A stretch of 64,000 bases of DNA from JAIBJN01 sp963839745 (GTDB lineage Bacteria > Actinomycetota > Thermoleophilia > Gaiellales > Gaiellaceae), in contig CAWIWC010000014.1 of the NCBI GenBank assembly GCA_963839745.1, positions 1 through 64,000 on the forward strand. The letters run 5' to 3'. Positions 49,426-57,351 of the stretch are shown here, piece by piece (positions within the stretch are counted from its first letter, which is position 1; each line of letters begins with the position of its first letter). Below the pieces are notes generated by a model that worked only from the letters and a program-made list of their open reading frames with translations, searched no databases and was not told the DNA's origin. Both the position numbers and the translations under genes were made by a program.

Positions 49426-52400
49426 CTAGGCCCTGCCGAGGCGCGCTCGGGCCTGGCGGGCATACACCACGTTCTCTTTCGACACGGCTAAGCCCAGTGC
49501 CTGCTCGAGCGCGGGAGCCGCCCGTTGCGTGTCCTGCAGGATGTCGGCGAGCTCGATGAGGGACTCCGCCTGGAGGTTGAGGTCGTCGGTCTCGGAGGCC
49601 AGCGCGACGCCCCGCTCTGCGGAGGCGGCGGCCTCGTCGGCCTTCCCCTCGCGGACGAGCAACCGTGCGCGCGTGCCGAGCGTCCAGACGACCGTGATGA
49701 AGTCGTCGCTCGCGGTCGTCGCCTCGGCGGAGCGCAGGGCCTCGTCCGCCTCCTCGTAGCGCTGCTGGTGGAAGCGCGCCCGCGCGAGGCCCGCCGCTGC
49801 GGTCGGGTAGAAGTTCCGGTCGCCTCGCTCCTCGAGGAAGGTCGCTGCCGCCCCGAACGCCTGCTCGGCCGCGGAGTGGTCGCCGGCGTAGAGCTCGAGC
49901 TCGCCCAGCCAGATGTCGCCGACCGCGAGTGTGAACGCGAGGCCGAGCTCCTCCTTGATCCGGCGGCTGCGGCGCTCGGCCCGACGGGCCTCGTCGAACC
50001 GCCCCACCATCGCCTCGAGGAGCGCGATCCCCGCCAGCGCTCCCGCCTCGGCAGGGAGGTCGCCCTCCGCTTGCGCGAGAAGCTCCCGGCAGCGTTCGAG
50101 CGCCCGCCCTGTCGGGACCGGCCCGCGCGCGAGCCGCGTCGGCAGCCAGGCGAGGATCTCCGAGCGGATGACGGCGTCGCCCGCCTGCTCGGCGTGGACG
50201 AGGCCGCGCTCCAGGGCCTCGGAGGTCGCGCCGTAGCGGGCGAGCGTGTTCTGGGCGTACGCACGCATCCGCCAGGCGCGCGCGAGCCCGCGGTCGTCGC
50301 CCAGCGCTTCGAGCTCGGGCACGACCTCGTCGGCGAGCCTGAACATCTCCGAGACCGCGCCGTCCGGCCGGATGATGTTGACGACGTCCATCCACTCGAT
50401 CCGCGCGCGGAGCTCGACCCGCCTGTCTCCCGCAGCGGCGCCGCGCTCGACCACGCGGCCGAAGAGCTCCTCGGCCGCCGCGAACTCGCCCCGCTGGGTG
50501 AGGGCCCAGCCGAGGACGAGCTCGATCTCCGGCAGGCGCTCGTCGTCCTCCGGCAGCAGCCTCGCTGCGCGGGCGAGGAGCTTCGTGGCCGCCGGCATGT
50601 CCCCGCGCTTGGCCGCGCGGTCGCCGGCCGATGCCAGCCAGCGTGCGGCCCGCGAGGCGGTCGCGACCGTGTCCTCGTCCGACCTGCGCCCAAGCTCTGC
50701 GTGGTAGCGACACGCCTGCTCCAGGTGATAGCCGAGGATCTCCTCCTGCTCGACCACCCGCTCCCCGGACGCCTCCTCGAGCCAGCCGGCGAAGCGGCGG
50801 TGCAGGTCTGCCCGCACCTCCTTCGGGATCGCCGAGTACGCGGCGTCTCGGATCAGGAGGTGGCCGAAGCGGTACGCGTCGGCACCGCCGACGGTGCTCC
50901 GCGCAGGCTGCAGGAGCTGCTTGCGGACGAGGCTTTGCAGGGCGACGTCGAGATCGGGCTCCCCCTGGAGGACCGCGACCGCGTCGCGGTGGAACACCTC
51001 GCCCTCGACCGCGCCGCGCTCGAGCAGTCGGCGCTCCTCGTCTGGCAGGCGATCGAGGCGCGCCGCGAGGAGCGCCTGGATGGAACCGGGGAGCGTGAGC
51101 TGCCCGAGGTCGGCTGCGAGCGACCAGTGGCCGTTCTCGCGCTCGAGCAGCCCTTCCTCGAAGAGCATCGCGACCATCTCCTCGACGAAGAACGGGTTGC
51201 CGCCCGAACGCTCGACGAGGCTCGCCCGGGTCGCCTCGTCGAGCTCTCCCTCGCCGAGGATCCGCTGGACGAGCAGGCCGCAGGCCTCGCCGGGCAGCGG
51301 CTCCAGGTGCACCGACGCCGCATTGGGCCTTCCGTCGCCCCAGCCCGGCCGGACGTCGAGCAGCTCCGGCCGCGCCAGGCATACGAGCAGAACGCGTGCG
51401 TCGCGGGCGTGTTCGACGACGTGCTCGAGCAGGTCGAGGAAGGTCTCCTCCCCCCACTGGATGTCGTCGAAGACGACGACGACCGGCTGCTCGCGCGCGA
51501 GCGCCTCGAGGAGTCGCCGGAACGCCCAGAACGCCTCCTCCTTCGCCACCTCGCCGTCGCCGAGGCCGATCGCGGCCGAGAGCTTGGCCGCGACGAGCGT
51601 ACCGTCTTCCTCGCCGCGCAGGCGAGCGCTCAGCTCCTCGCCACCCGCGAGCCCCTCCACCGCCTCGGCCACGGGCCAGTACGTGATCCCTTCGCCGTAG
51701 GGGAGGCAGCGGCCCTGGGCGACGAGCGCCTCCGAGGGGACGACCGAGACGAACTCGCGCACGAGCCGGGACTTCCCGATCCCCGCCGGCCCGACGATCG
51801 TGACCAGTCGGCAGGCGCGCTCGTGCGCGGCCTGCCCGTACGCCTGCTCGAGCAGCGCCAGCTCGTCGGCGCGGCCGATCATCGGCCGATCGAGCCGACG
51901 GGCGCGGCCGGCTTCCCCGGGTCGCACGGCGCGGAGGCGGCGCGCCTCGGACACTGACGCCCGCCCCCTGAGTTGCAGCTCCTCCGGCTCGTCGAACTCG
52001 ACCGCGTCGCGGACGAGGCGGTAGGTCGCCCGGCCGACGAGGATCTCCCCCGGCTCGGCGCTCTGCTCGAGGCGGGCGGCGACGTTGACGGTGTCGCCGA
52101 CGGCGAGCGACGGGCCGGAGGAGGCGCCGCCCGCCACGACCTCGCCCGTGTTCACCCCGACCCGCATCTCGAGCCGCACGCCCCACTCCTGCTCGAGCTC
52201 GTCGTTCAGGACCGCGAGCCGGTCGCGCATCTCGGCCGCCGCGCGGACGCCGCGGAGCGCGTCGTCCTCGTGGACACGTGGGATCCCGAAGACGGCCATG
52301 ACGGCGTCGCCGATGAACTTCTCGACCGTGCCGTCGTGGCGTTCCACGACCGCGCGCATCTCGTCGAAGTAGCGGATCATGATCCGCCGCACCGACTCCG

Positions 52401-52497
52401 GGTCGAGCCGCTCGCCCAGCCCGGTGGAGCCGGTGACGTCGGCGAAGACCACCGTGACGGTCTTGCGCACCTCGTTCGACGCCGCATCGTGGGCCAC
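49426..52497 (-). CDS. Class III adenylate/guanylate cyclase domain fused to AAA ATPase and TPR repeats
   Basis: This 1023-residue signalling protein starts at GTG 52497. The cyclase homology domain (about 10-185) shows VVFADVTGSTGLGERLDPE and FIGDAVMAVFGIPRVHEDDA, which hold the two metal-binding Asp, and AVGDTVNVAARLEQ. A STAND/AAA ATPase follows with Walker A IVGPAGIGKSRLV (about 235) and Walker B PVVVVFDDIQW. About 450 residues of TPR-like helical repeats complete it. The layout is common in actinobacteria, where it links ligand sensing to cAMP/cGMP or acts as a regulator. No helix-turn-helix is present. Confidence 0.92.
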   Translation of the reverse strand: MAHDAASNEVRKTVTVVFADVTGSTGLGERLDPESVRRIMIRYFDEMRAVVERHDGTVEKFIGDAVMAVFGIPRVHEDDALRGVRAAAEMRDRLAVLNDELEQEWGVRLEMRVGVNTGEVVAGGASSGPSLAVGDTVNVAARLEQSAEPGEILVGRATYRLVRDAVEFDEPEELQLRGRASVSEARRLRAVRPGEAGRARRLDRPMIGRADELALLEQAYGQAAHERACRLVTIVGPAGIGKSRLVREFVSVVPSEALVAQGRCLPYGEGITYWPVAEAVEGLAGGEELSARLRGEEDGTLVAAKLSAAIGLGDGEVAKEEAFWAFRRLLEALAREQPVVVVFDDIQWGEETFLDLLEHVVEHARDARVLLVCLARPELLDVRPGWGDGRPNAASVHLEPLPGEACGLLVQRILGEGELDEATRASLVERSGGNPFFVEEMVAMLFEEGLLERENGHWSLAADLGQLTLPGSIQALLAARLDRLPDEERRLLERGAVEGEVFHRDAVAVLQGEPDLDVALQSLVRKQLLQPARSTVGGADAYRFGHLLIRDAAYSAIPKEVRADLHRRFAGWLEEASGERVVEQEEILGYHLEQACRYHAELGRRSDEDTVATASRAARWLASAGDRAAKRGDMPAATKLLARAARLLPEDDERLPEIELVLGWALTQRGEFAAAEELFGRVVERGAAAGDRRVELRARIEWMDVVNIIRPDGAVSEMFRLADEVVPELEALGDDRGLARAWRMRAYAQNTLARYGATSEALERGLVHAEQAGDAVIRSEILAWLPTRLARGPVPTGRALERCRELLAQAEGDLPAEAGALAGIALLEAMVGRFDEARRAERRSRRIKEELGLAFTLAVGDIWLGELELYAGDHSAAEQAFGAAATFLEERGDRNFYPTAAAGLARARFHQQRYEEADEALRSAEATTASDDFITVVWTLGTRARLLVREGKADEAAASAERGVALASETDDLNLQAESLIELADILQDTQRAAPALEQALGLAVSKENVVYARQARARLGRA

Positions 52498-52503
52498 GAT
52501 GGG

Positions 52504-52509
52504 AGTCTA
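52504..52509 (-). promoter_or_regulatory. Leaderless -10 box (TAGACT) for the cyclase gene
   Basis: TAGACT on the minus strand ends exactly 6 nt before GTG 52497. Confidence 0.5.
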
Positions 52510-52528
52510 GGAAGCGCGCCGAGCACGC

Positions 52529-52557
52529 CGCGGGGCCGGCACGTGGCCGGCCCCGCG
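52529..52557 (-). terminator. Strong hairpin terminator after the first LVIVD gene
   Basis: CGCGGGGCCGGC and GCCGGCCCCGCG form a perfect 12-bp stem with loop ACGTG, 41 bp beyond the stop at 52598. It separates that gene from the cyclase promoter. Confidence 0.7.
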
Positions 52558-52597
52558 CAGCATCCTCCGAACTAGGTCAGTTCTGCACCCTGCCGCC

Positions 52598-54091
52598 CTA
52601 GTCCATCGAGGTGTGATTCGTCTGTGGGTTGAGGTACTCGAGCTTGAGCTCGGGTCCCGCGAGCTCGGGAGCGCTCACCCTCCAGACGTAAAGGCCGCGC
52701 CTCGTGTCGCTCTCGTAGATGGCGCCGTTGTACCAGTACGACGACCAGTCGCCGCCGCGGAAGTTGGTGCGGCCGCCCGGGCTCGTCGGGGACGGCGGGT
52801 CGAGCGGGTCGGGATCCATCCAGGCGACCTCATACGCGTTCGTCGGATCGGTGAAGTCGACGAGCGCCGTGCCCGACTGGTACGAGCCGTGCACGAGGAG
52901 GTTCCTCGTCGGATGGGGCACGAGGTTGTAGTTGTGAATCGTGCAGTTCTCGTACTGCGACTGCGGTCGCGGCAGGACGTACTTGCCGATGATCTCGCCG
53001 GTCTCGGCGTCGTGGAACCAGGCCGTCTTCATCTCCTCCGTCTGGACCGAGCTCCCCTCGATCGGCGGGTCCAGCGGCGCGCCCGTGGCCTGACACGCCG
53101 GGCGAGTGCCGCCGCCGGGCTCCCAGCCGGAGACGATGATCTTGCCGTCCCAGGTGAACGCCGCCGAGTGGAAGCGCTCGACCGTCGGCGCGGTCGTCGT
53201 GTAGAGATGCATCGGGTTGGCCGGGTCGGTGAGGTCGAAGACCGCGATCCCGTGACCTGCGCAGGCGCCGCGGTTCACGTTCCCCAGGATGACCCCGAAG
53301 TCGTGGCAGATCTGGACGGGCTCCCCCTCGTGCTCGCCGAGATCGAAGGAGCCGAGAAGGTGGGCCGAGGCCGGGTCGTCGAGCGGAACCTCGACGATGT
53401 CCTCACGGTTGAACGGCGGGCCGGGGCAGCGGTTTCCGTACTTGCCCGGGTTCGGCTGCAGGGTGTTCCCGCTGACGCTGTTGTAGATCAATACGCGGTC
53501 GTTCTCGGGGTCCGGCACGACCGTGTGCGTGTGCGAGCCGCAGTCGAGGGGCACCGACGCGATCAGCTCGATGTCGTTCAGGTTGGCGATGTCGAAGATC
53601 TGGATGCCCTCGAAGCCGGTGCACGGCGACGGCGCGGGTGCGCACGCCGCGCCAGTCGGGCTGCCGTTCTGGCTCACCGCGGTGCACCCGTCGGTCATCT
53701 GCGGCGAGTCGACCGAGCGGAAGACGAGGTTTCCGTACACGCCGACGTCGCCCTGCGGGCTCACGCAGGGGAAGAACGCCAGCTCACGCGGATTGCCGGG
53801 AGCTTTGATGTCGATGACCCGGAATCCGTCGTAGCGGCCCTGGATGGCCGTCTTCCCCCAGAACGCCAGGTCGGTGTTGCGCGTGTCCCAGGGAACGGTT
53901 CCCGGGCCGACCGGCGGCGGCCCGGTGACCGCTCCGGCACGGAGACTGGACCCGATCAGGTGCATGTTCTGGCTGTGGGGTCGGTCGGCCGTGTCGTCGG
54001 GCGGTACCGCTCCACCGGTTGGAACGGCGACGGCCACGAAGGCCAGGGCAAGCGCGAGAACCGGCAGCACGAATCGCTTTCCGGATCGCAT
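52598..54091 (-). CDS. Secreted LVIVD-repeat beta-propeller-like protein, copy 1
   Basis: From ATG 54091 behind AAGGAGG this is a 497-residue protein with a signal peptide (FVLPVLALALAFVAVAVPTG). Repeated units of the LVIVD type follow, for example GRYDGFRVIDIKAPGNPREL, FEGIQIFDIANLNDIELIAS and HGIAVFDLTDPANPMHLYTT. Scattered His/Asp/Cys pairs (DCGSHTHTVVPD, CHDFGVILG, CTIHNYNLVPH) are shared with the paralogue at 55750. It is probably an extracellular or surface beta-propeller. No enzyme activity is assigned to the family. Confidence 0.82.
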   Translation of the reverse strand: MRSGKRFVLPVLALALAFVAVAVPTGGAVPPDDTADRPHSQNMHLIGSSLRAGAVTGPPPVGPGTVPWDTRNTDLAFWGKTAIQGRYDGFRVIDIKAPGNPRELAFFPCVSPQGDVGVYGNLVFRSVDSPQMTDGCTAVSQNGSPTGAACAPAPSPCTGFEGIQIFDIANLNDIELIASVPLDCGSHTHTVVPDPENDRVLIYNSVSGNTLQPNPGKYGNRCPGPPFNREDIVEVPLDDPASAHLLGSFDLGEHEGEPVQICHDFGVILGNVNRGACAGHGIAVFDLTDPANPMHLYTTTAPTVERFHSAAFTWDGKIIVSGWEPGGGTRPACQATGAPLDPPIEGSSVQTEEMKTAWFHDAETGEIIGKYVLPRPQSQYENCTIHNYNLVPHPTRNLLVHGSYQSGTALVDFTDPTNAYEVAWMDPDPLDPPSPTSPGGRTNFRGGDWSSYWYNGAIYESDTRRGLYVWRVSAPELAGPELKLEYLNPQTNHTSMD

Positions 54092-54224
54092 GGGCGAACC
54101 TCCTTCACGATTTGGGGAGGCACCGCCGAACCACGCTGTCAGACCGCCCGGCCCCACCAAACCAGGACGTGCAGATCCCCCAACGCCTCGGTTACGGAAC
54201 CCCCCGTGACGGCGTTCCGCCAGC

Positions 54225-54647
54225 CTACGACAGGTCGCGCGATTGCGCCACCCAGGTCCGCCAGTCGACGATGTCGACGGCGAGAACGGGCGGACTCGGC
54301 GGATCGTCGCGGTACTGGGGGTACTTCTCCATCAGCGCCTGGAGCGCGGAGTCGGCCTCCTCGCCCTGATCGAGGACGCGTGCCCGTCCGCTGATCCGCA
54401 CCCACCACAGAAGCGTCCAGTCCTCGTCGTCGTAGCAGTCGACGAGCACGGTCACGTCTGGCCGCTCGCGCGCGTTCTCGATCCGTCTGAGCGTGCGGGA
54501 GCGCTTCGGCTTGGCGTCAACCGCCGAGTAGAGCGTGCCCCCGGCGAGCGCGAAGACGATGGGGACGAGGTGCGGGCGGCCGTCGGCGTCGAGCGTCGCC
54601 AGACGGGCGACCCGGGAACGGGCCACCTCGTCGGCCAGCTGCCTCAT
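54225..54647 (-). CDS. Pyridoxamine 5'-phosphate oxidase-fold protein (F420/FMN split barrel)
   Basis: This 140-residue protein starts at ATG 54647. VARLATLDADGRPHLVPIVF is the classic start of PPOX-class proteins, followed by KPKRSRTLRRIENARERPDV and WWVRISGRARVLD. The family includes F420-dependent reductases such as Rv0121-like proteins. Cofactor choice cannot be decided from sequence alone. A TAGGCT box 6 nt upstream gives a leaderless promoter that lies inside the end of the small gene upstream. Confidence 0.85.
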   Translation of the reverse strand: MRQLADEVARSRVARLATLDADGRPHLVPIVFALAGGTLYSAVDAKPKRSRTLRRIENARERPDVTVLVDCYDDEDWTLLWWVRISGRARVLDQGEEADSALQALMEKYPQYRDDPPSPPVLAVDIVDWRTWVAQSRDLS

Positions 54648-54653
54648 CCCGCG

Positions 54654-54659
54654 AGCCTA
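54654..54659 (-). promoter_or_regulatory. Leaderless -10 box (TAGGCT) for the PPOX gene
   Basis: TAGGCT on the minus strand ends 6 nt before ATG 54647. It includes the TAG stop codon of the 36-residue gene at 54657. Confidence 0.5.
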
Positions 54660-54767
54660 GCGCCGGTCGGGGAACCAGCCGCGATCGCTCAGAAGCCGTG
54701 AGTCCGCCCCGTAGAAGTACGAGAGCGGTGCGACGACGAGAACGAATGCGAGCACGATGGCCGCCAT
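54657..54767 (-). CDS. 36-residue membrane miniprotein
   Basis: ATG 54767 to TAG 54657 encodes MAAIVLAFVLVVAPLSYFYG followed by ADSRLLSDRGWFPDRR. One transmembrane helix covers residues 2-20 and a polar C-terminal tail carries YGADSR. The ribosome-binding site AAGGAGAGGAG is among the best in the window, at the right distance, which strongly favours translation. It lies 10 bp upstream of the PPOX gene start. Function is unknown. Short single-helix proteins with a YGADSR-like tail are, as far as I recall, recurrent in actinobacteria. Confidence 0.7.
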   Translation of the reverse strand: MAAIVLAFVLVVAPLSYFYGADSRLLSDRGWFPDRR

Positions 54768-54839
54768 GACTCCTCTCCTTCCAGTTCGTTGCCTCAGTAA
54801 CTAATTAAACGTCTCGCAGGCCGCCTTGATTCCCGCAGG

Positions 54840-54845
54840 TAGGCT
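54840..54845 (+). promoter_or_regulatory. Leaderless -10 box (TAGGCT) for the DUF2277 gene
   Basis: TAGGCT ends exactly 6 nt before ATG 54852. Confidence 0.5.
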
Positions 54846-54851
54846 CACGGC

Positions 54852-55127
54852 ATGTGCCGAAGCATCCACACGCTCCACAACTTCGAGCCGCCCGCGACCG
54901 AGGAAGAGATGCGCGCGGCCGCCGTCCAGTACGTCCGCAAGGTAAGCGGCTACAACAAGCCGTCGCAGGCGAACGAGGCGGCCTTCGAGCGCGCCGTCGA
55001 CGCCGTCGAGTCCGCGACGAGGCGCCTCCTGGACGAGCTGGTCACGAACGCCGCGCCGAAGGACCGCGAGGCCGAGGCGACGAAGAAGCGCGAGCGCTGG
55101 CTCGAGCGCCAGGCTCAGGCCGTCTAG
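54852..55127 (+). CDS. DUF2277 family protein
   Basis: This 91-residue protein has the exact family start MCRSIHTLHNFEPPATEEEM and continues AAAVQYVRKVSGYNKPSQAN, with an Arg/Glu-rich helix at the end. DUF2277 is a small cytosolic family of unknown function, common in actinobacteria and proteobacteria. It is leaderless according to the -10 position. The VOC gene starts 8 bp after its stop, so the two are probably cotranscribed. Confidence 0.92.
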   Translation: MCRSIHTLHNFEPPATEEEMRAAAVQYVRKVSGYNKPSQANEAAFERAVDAVESATRRLLDELVTNAAPKDREAEATKKRERWLERQAQAV

Positions 55128-55135
55128 CCGCCGCG

Positions 55136-55465
55136 ATGGCCGAGCTCTCGCTCGTCGAGTTTCCGGCGGACGACCCGGACCGCGCCCGCCTGTTCTGGGA
55201 GGGGCTGCTCGGCCGGCCGCTGGTCGAGCGCGAAGCAGGCGAGGGCCAGGGCCGACAGACACGCGGCGACGCGGTCGCGGTCGGCATCCATGAGCGCGGC
55301 CGAGGGCCGGGGGACCGCGTCTCGCTCCCGTACTTCACGGTGTCCGACGTCGGAGAGGCGCTCGAGCGCGTCCGGGAGCTCGGAGGCGAGGTCATCCACC
55401 CGGGCGAGCATTGGGCGATCTGCCGCGACTCCGAGGGCAGCCCCTTCGGGCTCGCCCGGGGTTAG
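55136..55465 (+). CDS. VOC/glyoxalase-fold protein
   Basis: This 109-residue single-domain protein starts at ATG 55136. VEFPADDPDRARLFWEGLLG matches the first VOC module, and LPYFTVSDVGEALERVRELG with CRDSEGSPFGLARG the second. Metal-binding residues are not certain. It probably binds or converts a small molecule. It follows the DUF2277 gene in the same transcript and is followed by a series of hairpins. Confidence 0.85.
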   Translation: MAELSLVEFPADDPDRARLFWEGLLGRPLVEREAGEGQGRQTRGDAVAVGIHERGRGPGDRVSLPYFTVSDVGEALERVRELGGEVIHPGEHWAICRDSEGSPFGLARG

Positions 55466-55513
55466 CTCGGCCCGGGCCGGGCTGTCATCCTTGACATCTC
55501 CGCGAGACGGGGT

Positions 55514-55559
55514 AGGAGAAGCCCGTTCCGAGCAGGCAGGCTCTCCCTGGGCTTCTCCT
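55514..55559. terminator. First of three tandem hairpins
   Basis: AGGAGAAGCCC (55514-55524) and GGGCTTCTCCT (55549-55559) are perfect 11-bp arms with a 24-nt loop. It lies 49 bp after the VOC stop in a gene-free stretch (55466-55749). Confidence 0.5.
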
Positions 55560-55590
55560 CGTACGAACCCCGTCGCCGAAGAGCGCCGGA

Positions 55591-55622
55591 ACGGGCGGCC
55601 CTCTTGGGAGCAGGCCGCCCGT
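55591..55622. terminator. Second of three tandem hairpins
   Basis: ACGGGCGGCC and GGCCGCCCGT are perfect 10-bp arms around the loop CTCTTGGGAGCA. Confidence 0.5.
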
Positions 55623-55685
55623 CCGGGGCTTCCCCCCAGCACCCGGCGCCGATCGTGCGGCGCGACCGGCGTCGAGTTTCTCGTG

Positions 55686-55728
55686 CGGACCGTGGGGGCG
55701 GCACCTTGGGGAGGCCGCCCCCGGTCCG
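55686..55728. terminator. Third of three tandem hairpins, next to the second LVIVD gene
   Basis: CGGACC-gt-GGGGGCGGC (55686-55702) pairs with GCCGCCCCC-GGTCCG (55714-55728) as a 15-bp stem with a 2-nt bulge and an 11-nt loop. It lies 22 bp past the stop at 55750 and is the likely terminator of that gene. Confidence 0.6.
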
Positions 55729-55749
55729 TGTCTCCGCGCTTCGCGGGAT

Positions 55750-57120
55750 CTAGCGGTCGATCAGGTACTCCTGCGTCTGCGGGTTGGAGTACGGCGTGCG
55801 CAGGTACGTGCCGACGCGATCGTCGTCCAGCCGCCAGATGATCAGGCCACGCTGGATGTCGGACTCGTAGATGCGCCCGTTGTACCAGTAGGTCGACCAG
55901 TCGCCGTAGTCCGCCTCGGGGACGACCGGCGGCGGGTCGGCGTAGGCGATCTCCTTGGCGTTTGCCGGGTCGGAGAAGTCGACCACGGAGATGCCCGCCT
56001 GGTAGTTGCCCGCGACGAGCACGTAGCGCGGCTTCCCGTTCTTCTTCTTCAACGGGATCATGTTGTAGTTGTGGATCGTGCAGTTCTCGGCAACCGTCTG
56101 GTTGCGCGGGAGCACGAACTTGCCGAGCTGATCCCCGGTCTCCGCGTCGTAGAAGAAGTACGACTTCATGTCGTCGGTCTGCACGAGGCCGCCCGGCAGG
56201 ACGGTGCCCGTGGCGGTGCAGCGCGGCTGCGTGCCGCCGCCGGGCTCGTGCCCGAAGACGAGGACCTTGCCGTCCGTCGAGAAGATGGCCGAGTGGCCGA
56301 CCGTGACGCCGGGCACCTCGACGTGGTGCATGGCGACGGGATCCGTGAGCGTGGCTCCGTCCATCGGGTCGAGCGAGAAGATCTCGAAGCCCGTCCCGCC
56401 GGCGCAGCCGAGCTTCTTCGCCTCGGCGTTGTAGATGATCCCGATGTCGTGACAGGGGTGGTCCGCGGTGGGCTCCTGCCGGATCACCGCAGCCGCGGCC
56501 GGGTTGGCCAGCGGGATGCCGATGATGTCGATGTTCTCGCAGGTTCCGCTCGAGGAGCCGTTGAAGACGATCAGGCGCCCGTTCGCGAGATCCGGAAGCA
56601 TCGACGCGGTGTGCGACCCGCACGCCAGGTCGATGGACGTCAAGAGCTGCGGGTTCTGCTTGTTGGCGATCGAGAAGATGTGCAAGCCCTCGAACCCGCC
56701 TGGGACCGTCTGCCCGTCACAGGTGACCGGGGTGGCGGATGGGGCGTTCGAGTTCCACGATCGCACCAGGATGTCGCCGTAGATGAGCACGTCCCCCTGG
56801 TTTCCGGCCGTGGAGTCGGGTGCGCACTCCTCGTAGTTGATGATCTCCTTCGGGCGCGAGGGGTACGTGACGTCGATGAGTCGGAAGCCCTCGTACGTGC
56901 CCTGCACGACCATGTCGCCCCAGAAGGCGAGGTCGGAGTTGATGCGGCCCGCAGCGGGGCCCGGGAACTCTACGAGCCTGGGCGAGAAGCCCAGCGCGGT
57001 CATGTTGTCCGTCTTCGCCCAGTTGGAGACGAAGTCCACACGTGGGTTGGCCGCCAGCGGAGTGGCGAGTATCGCAACCCCCACCACGGCCAGTGCAAGC
57101 AAGAACCGTGCTTTCACCAC
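55750..57120 (-). CDS. Secreted LVIVD-repeat beta-propeller-like protein, copy 2
   Basis: This 456-residue paralogue of the 52598 gene starts at GTG 57120 or 57117 behind AGGAGGTAG. The signal peptide is VKARFLLALAVVGVAILATP. Shared units include GTYEGFRLIDVTYPSRPKEI, FEGLHIFSIANKQNPQLLTS, DLACGSHTASMLPD, HPCHDIGIIYN, CTIHNYNMIPL and the WSTYWYNGRIYESDIQRGL end. The repeat order is the same in both copies, so they arose by duplication. An extracellular beta-propeller with possible metal-binding His pairs is likely. The role is unknown. Confidence 0.82.
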   Translation of the reverse strand: MVKARFLLALAVVGVAILATPLAANPRVDFVSNWAKTDNMTALGFSPRLVEFPGPAAGRINSDLAFWGDMVVQGTYEGFRLIDVTYPSRPKEIINYEECAPDSTAGNQGDVLIYGDILVRSWNSNAPSATPVTCDGQTVPGGFEGLHIFSIANKQNPQLLTSIDLACGSHTASMLPDLANGRLIVFNGSSSGTCENIDIIGIPLANPAAAAVIRQEPTADHPCHDIGIIYNAEAKKLGCAGGTGFEIFSLDPMDGATLTDPVAMHHVEVPGVTVGHSAIFSTDGKVLVFGHEPGGGTQPRCTATGTVLPGGLVQTDDMKSYFFYDAETGDQLGKFVLPRNQTVAENCTIHNYNMIPLKKKNGKPRYVLVAGNYQAGISVVDFSDPANAKEIAYADPPPVVPEADYGDWSTYWYNGRIYESDIQRGLIIWRLDDDRVGTYLRTPYSNPQTQEYLIDR

Positions 57121-57281
57121 CTACCTCCTGATCTCGAGGAGAAGCAGTTCGGGCGCGTGGCCCCCTTCCCCAAGTGCCTGACAGATCGAGGTCCCTCTCT
57201 AACGGCTCCTCCGAAGCCTCCCCCTTCCGACCCGACAGCCAAGTGAAGCTCCCGAAGCCCCACCCGCCTCGGGTTACGTCC

Positions 57282-57308
57282 CACTAAACAGTTAGTGAGG
57301 CTAAACAG
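57282..57308. promoter_or_regulatory. Repeat-rich operator candidate between the LVIVD and XRE-cupin genes
   Basis: CACTAAACAGTTAGTG (57282-57297) is an inverted repeat with 6-bp arms. CTAAACAG occurs at 57284-57291 and again at 57301-57308, 17 bp apart. It is in the 231-bp divergent region 57121-57351 and may bind the XRE regulator encoded to the right. Confidence 0.5.
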
Positions 57309-57351
57309 GACTTCCGCCGCTGTCAACCGCCGAGGGTAGGCTCGGTTTCCC

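Noticed and set aside
48797..52186. 1129-codon minus-strand frame overlapping the cyclase gene
   Set aside because: It is an Arg/Gly-rich shadow of the cyclase/AAA gene. Only its last 50 codons (FadR C-terminus) resemble a protein.
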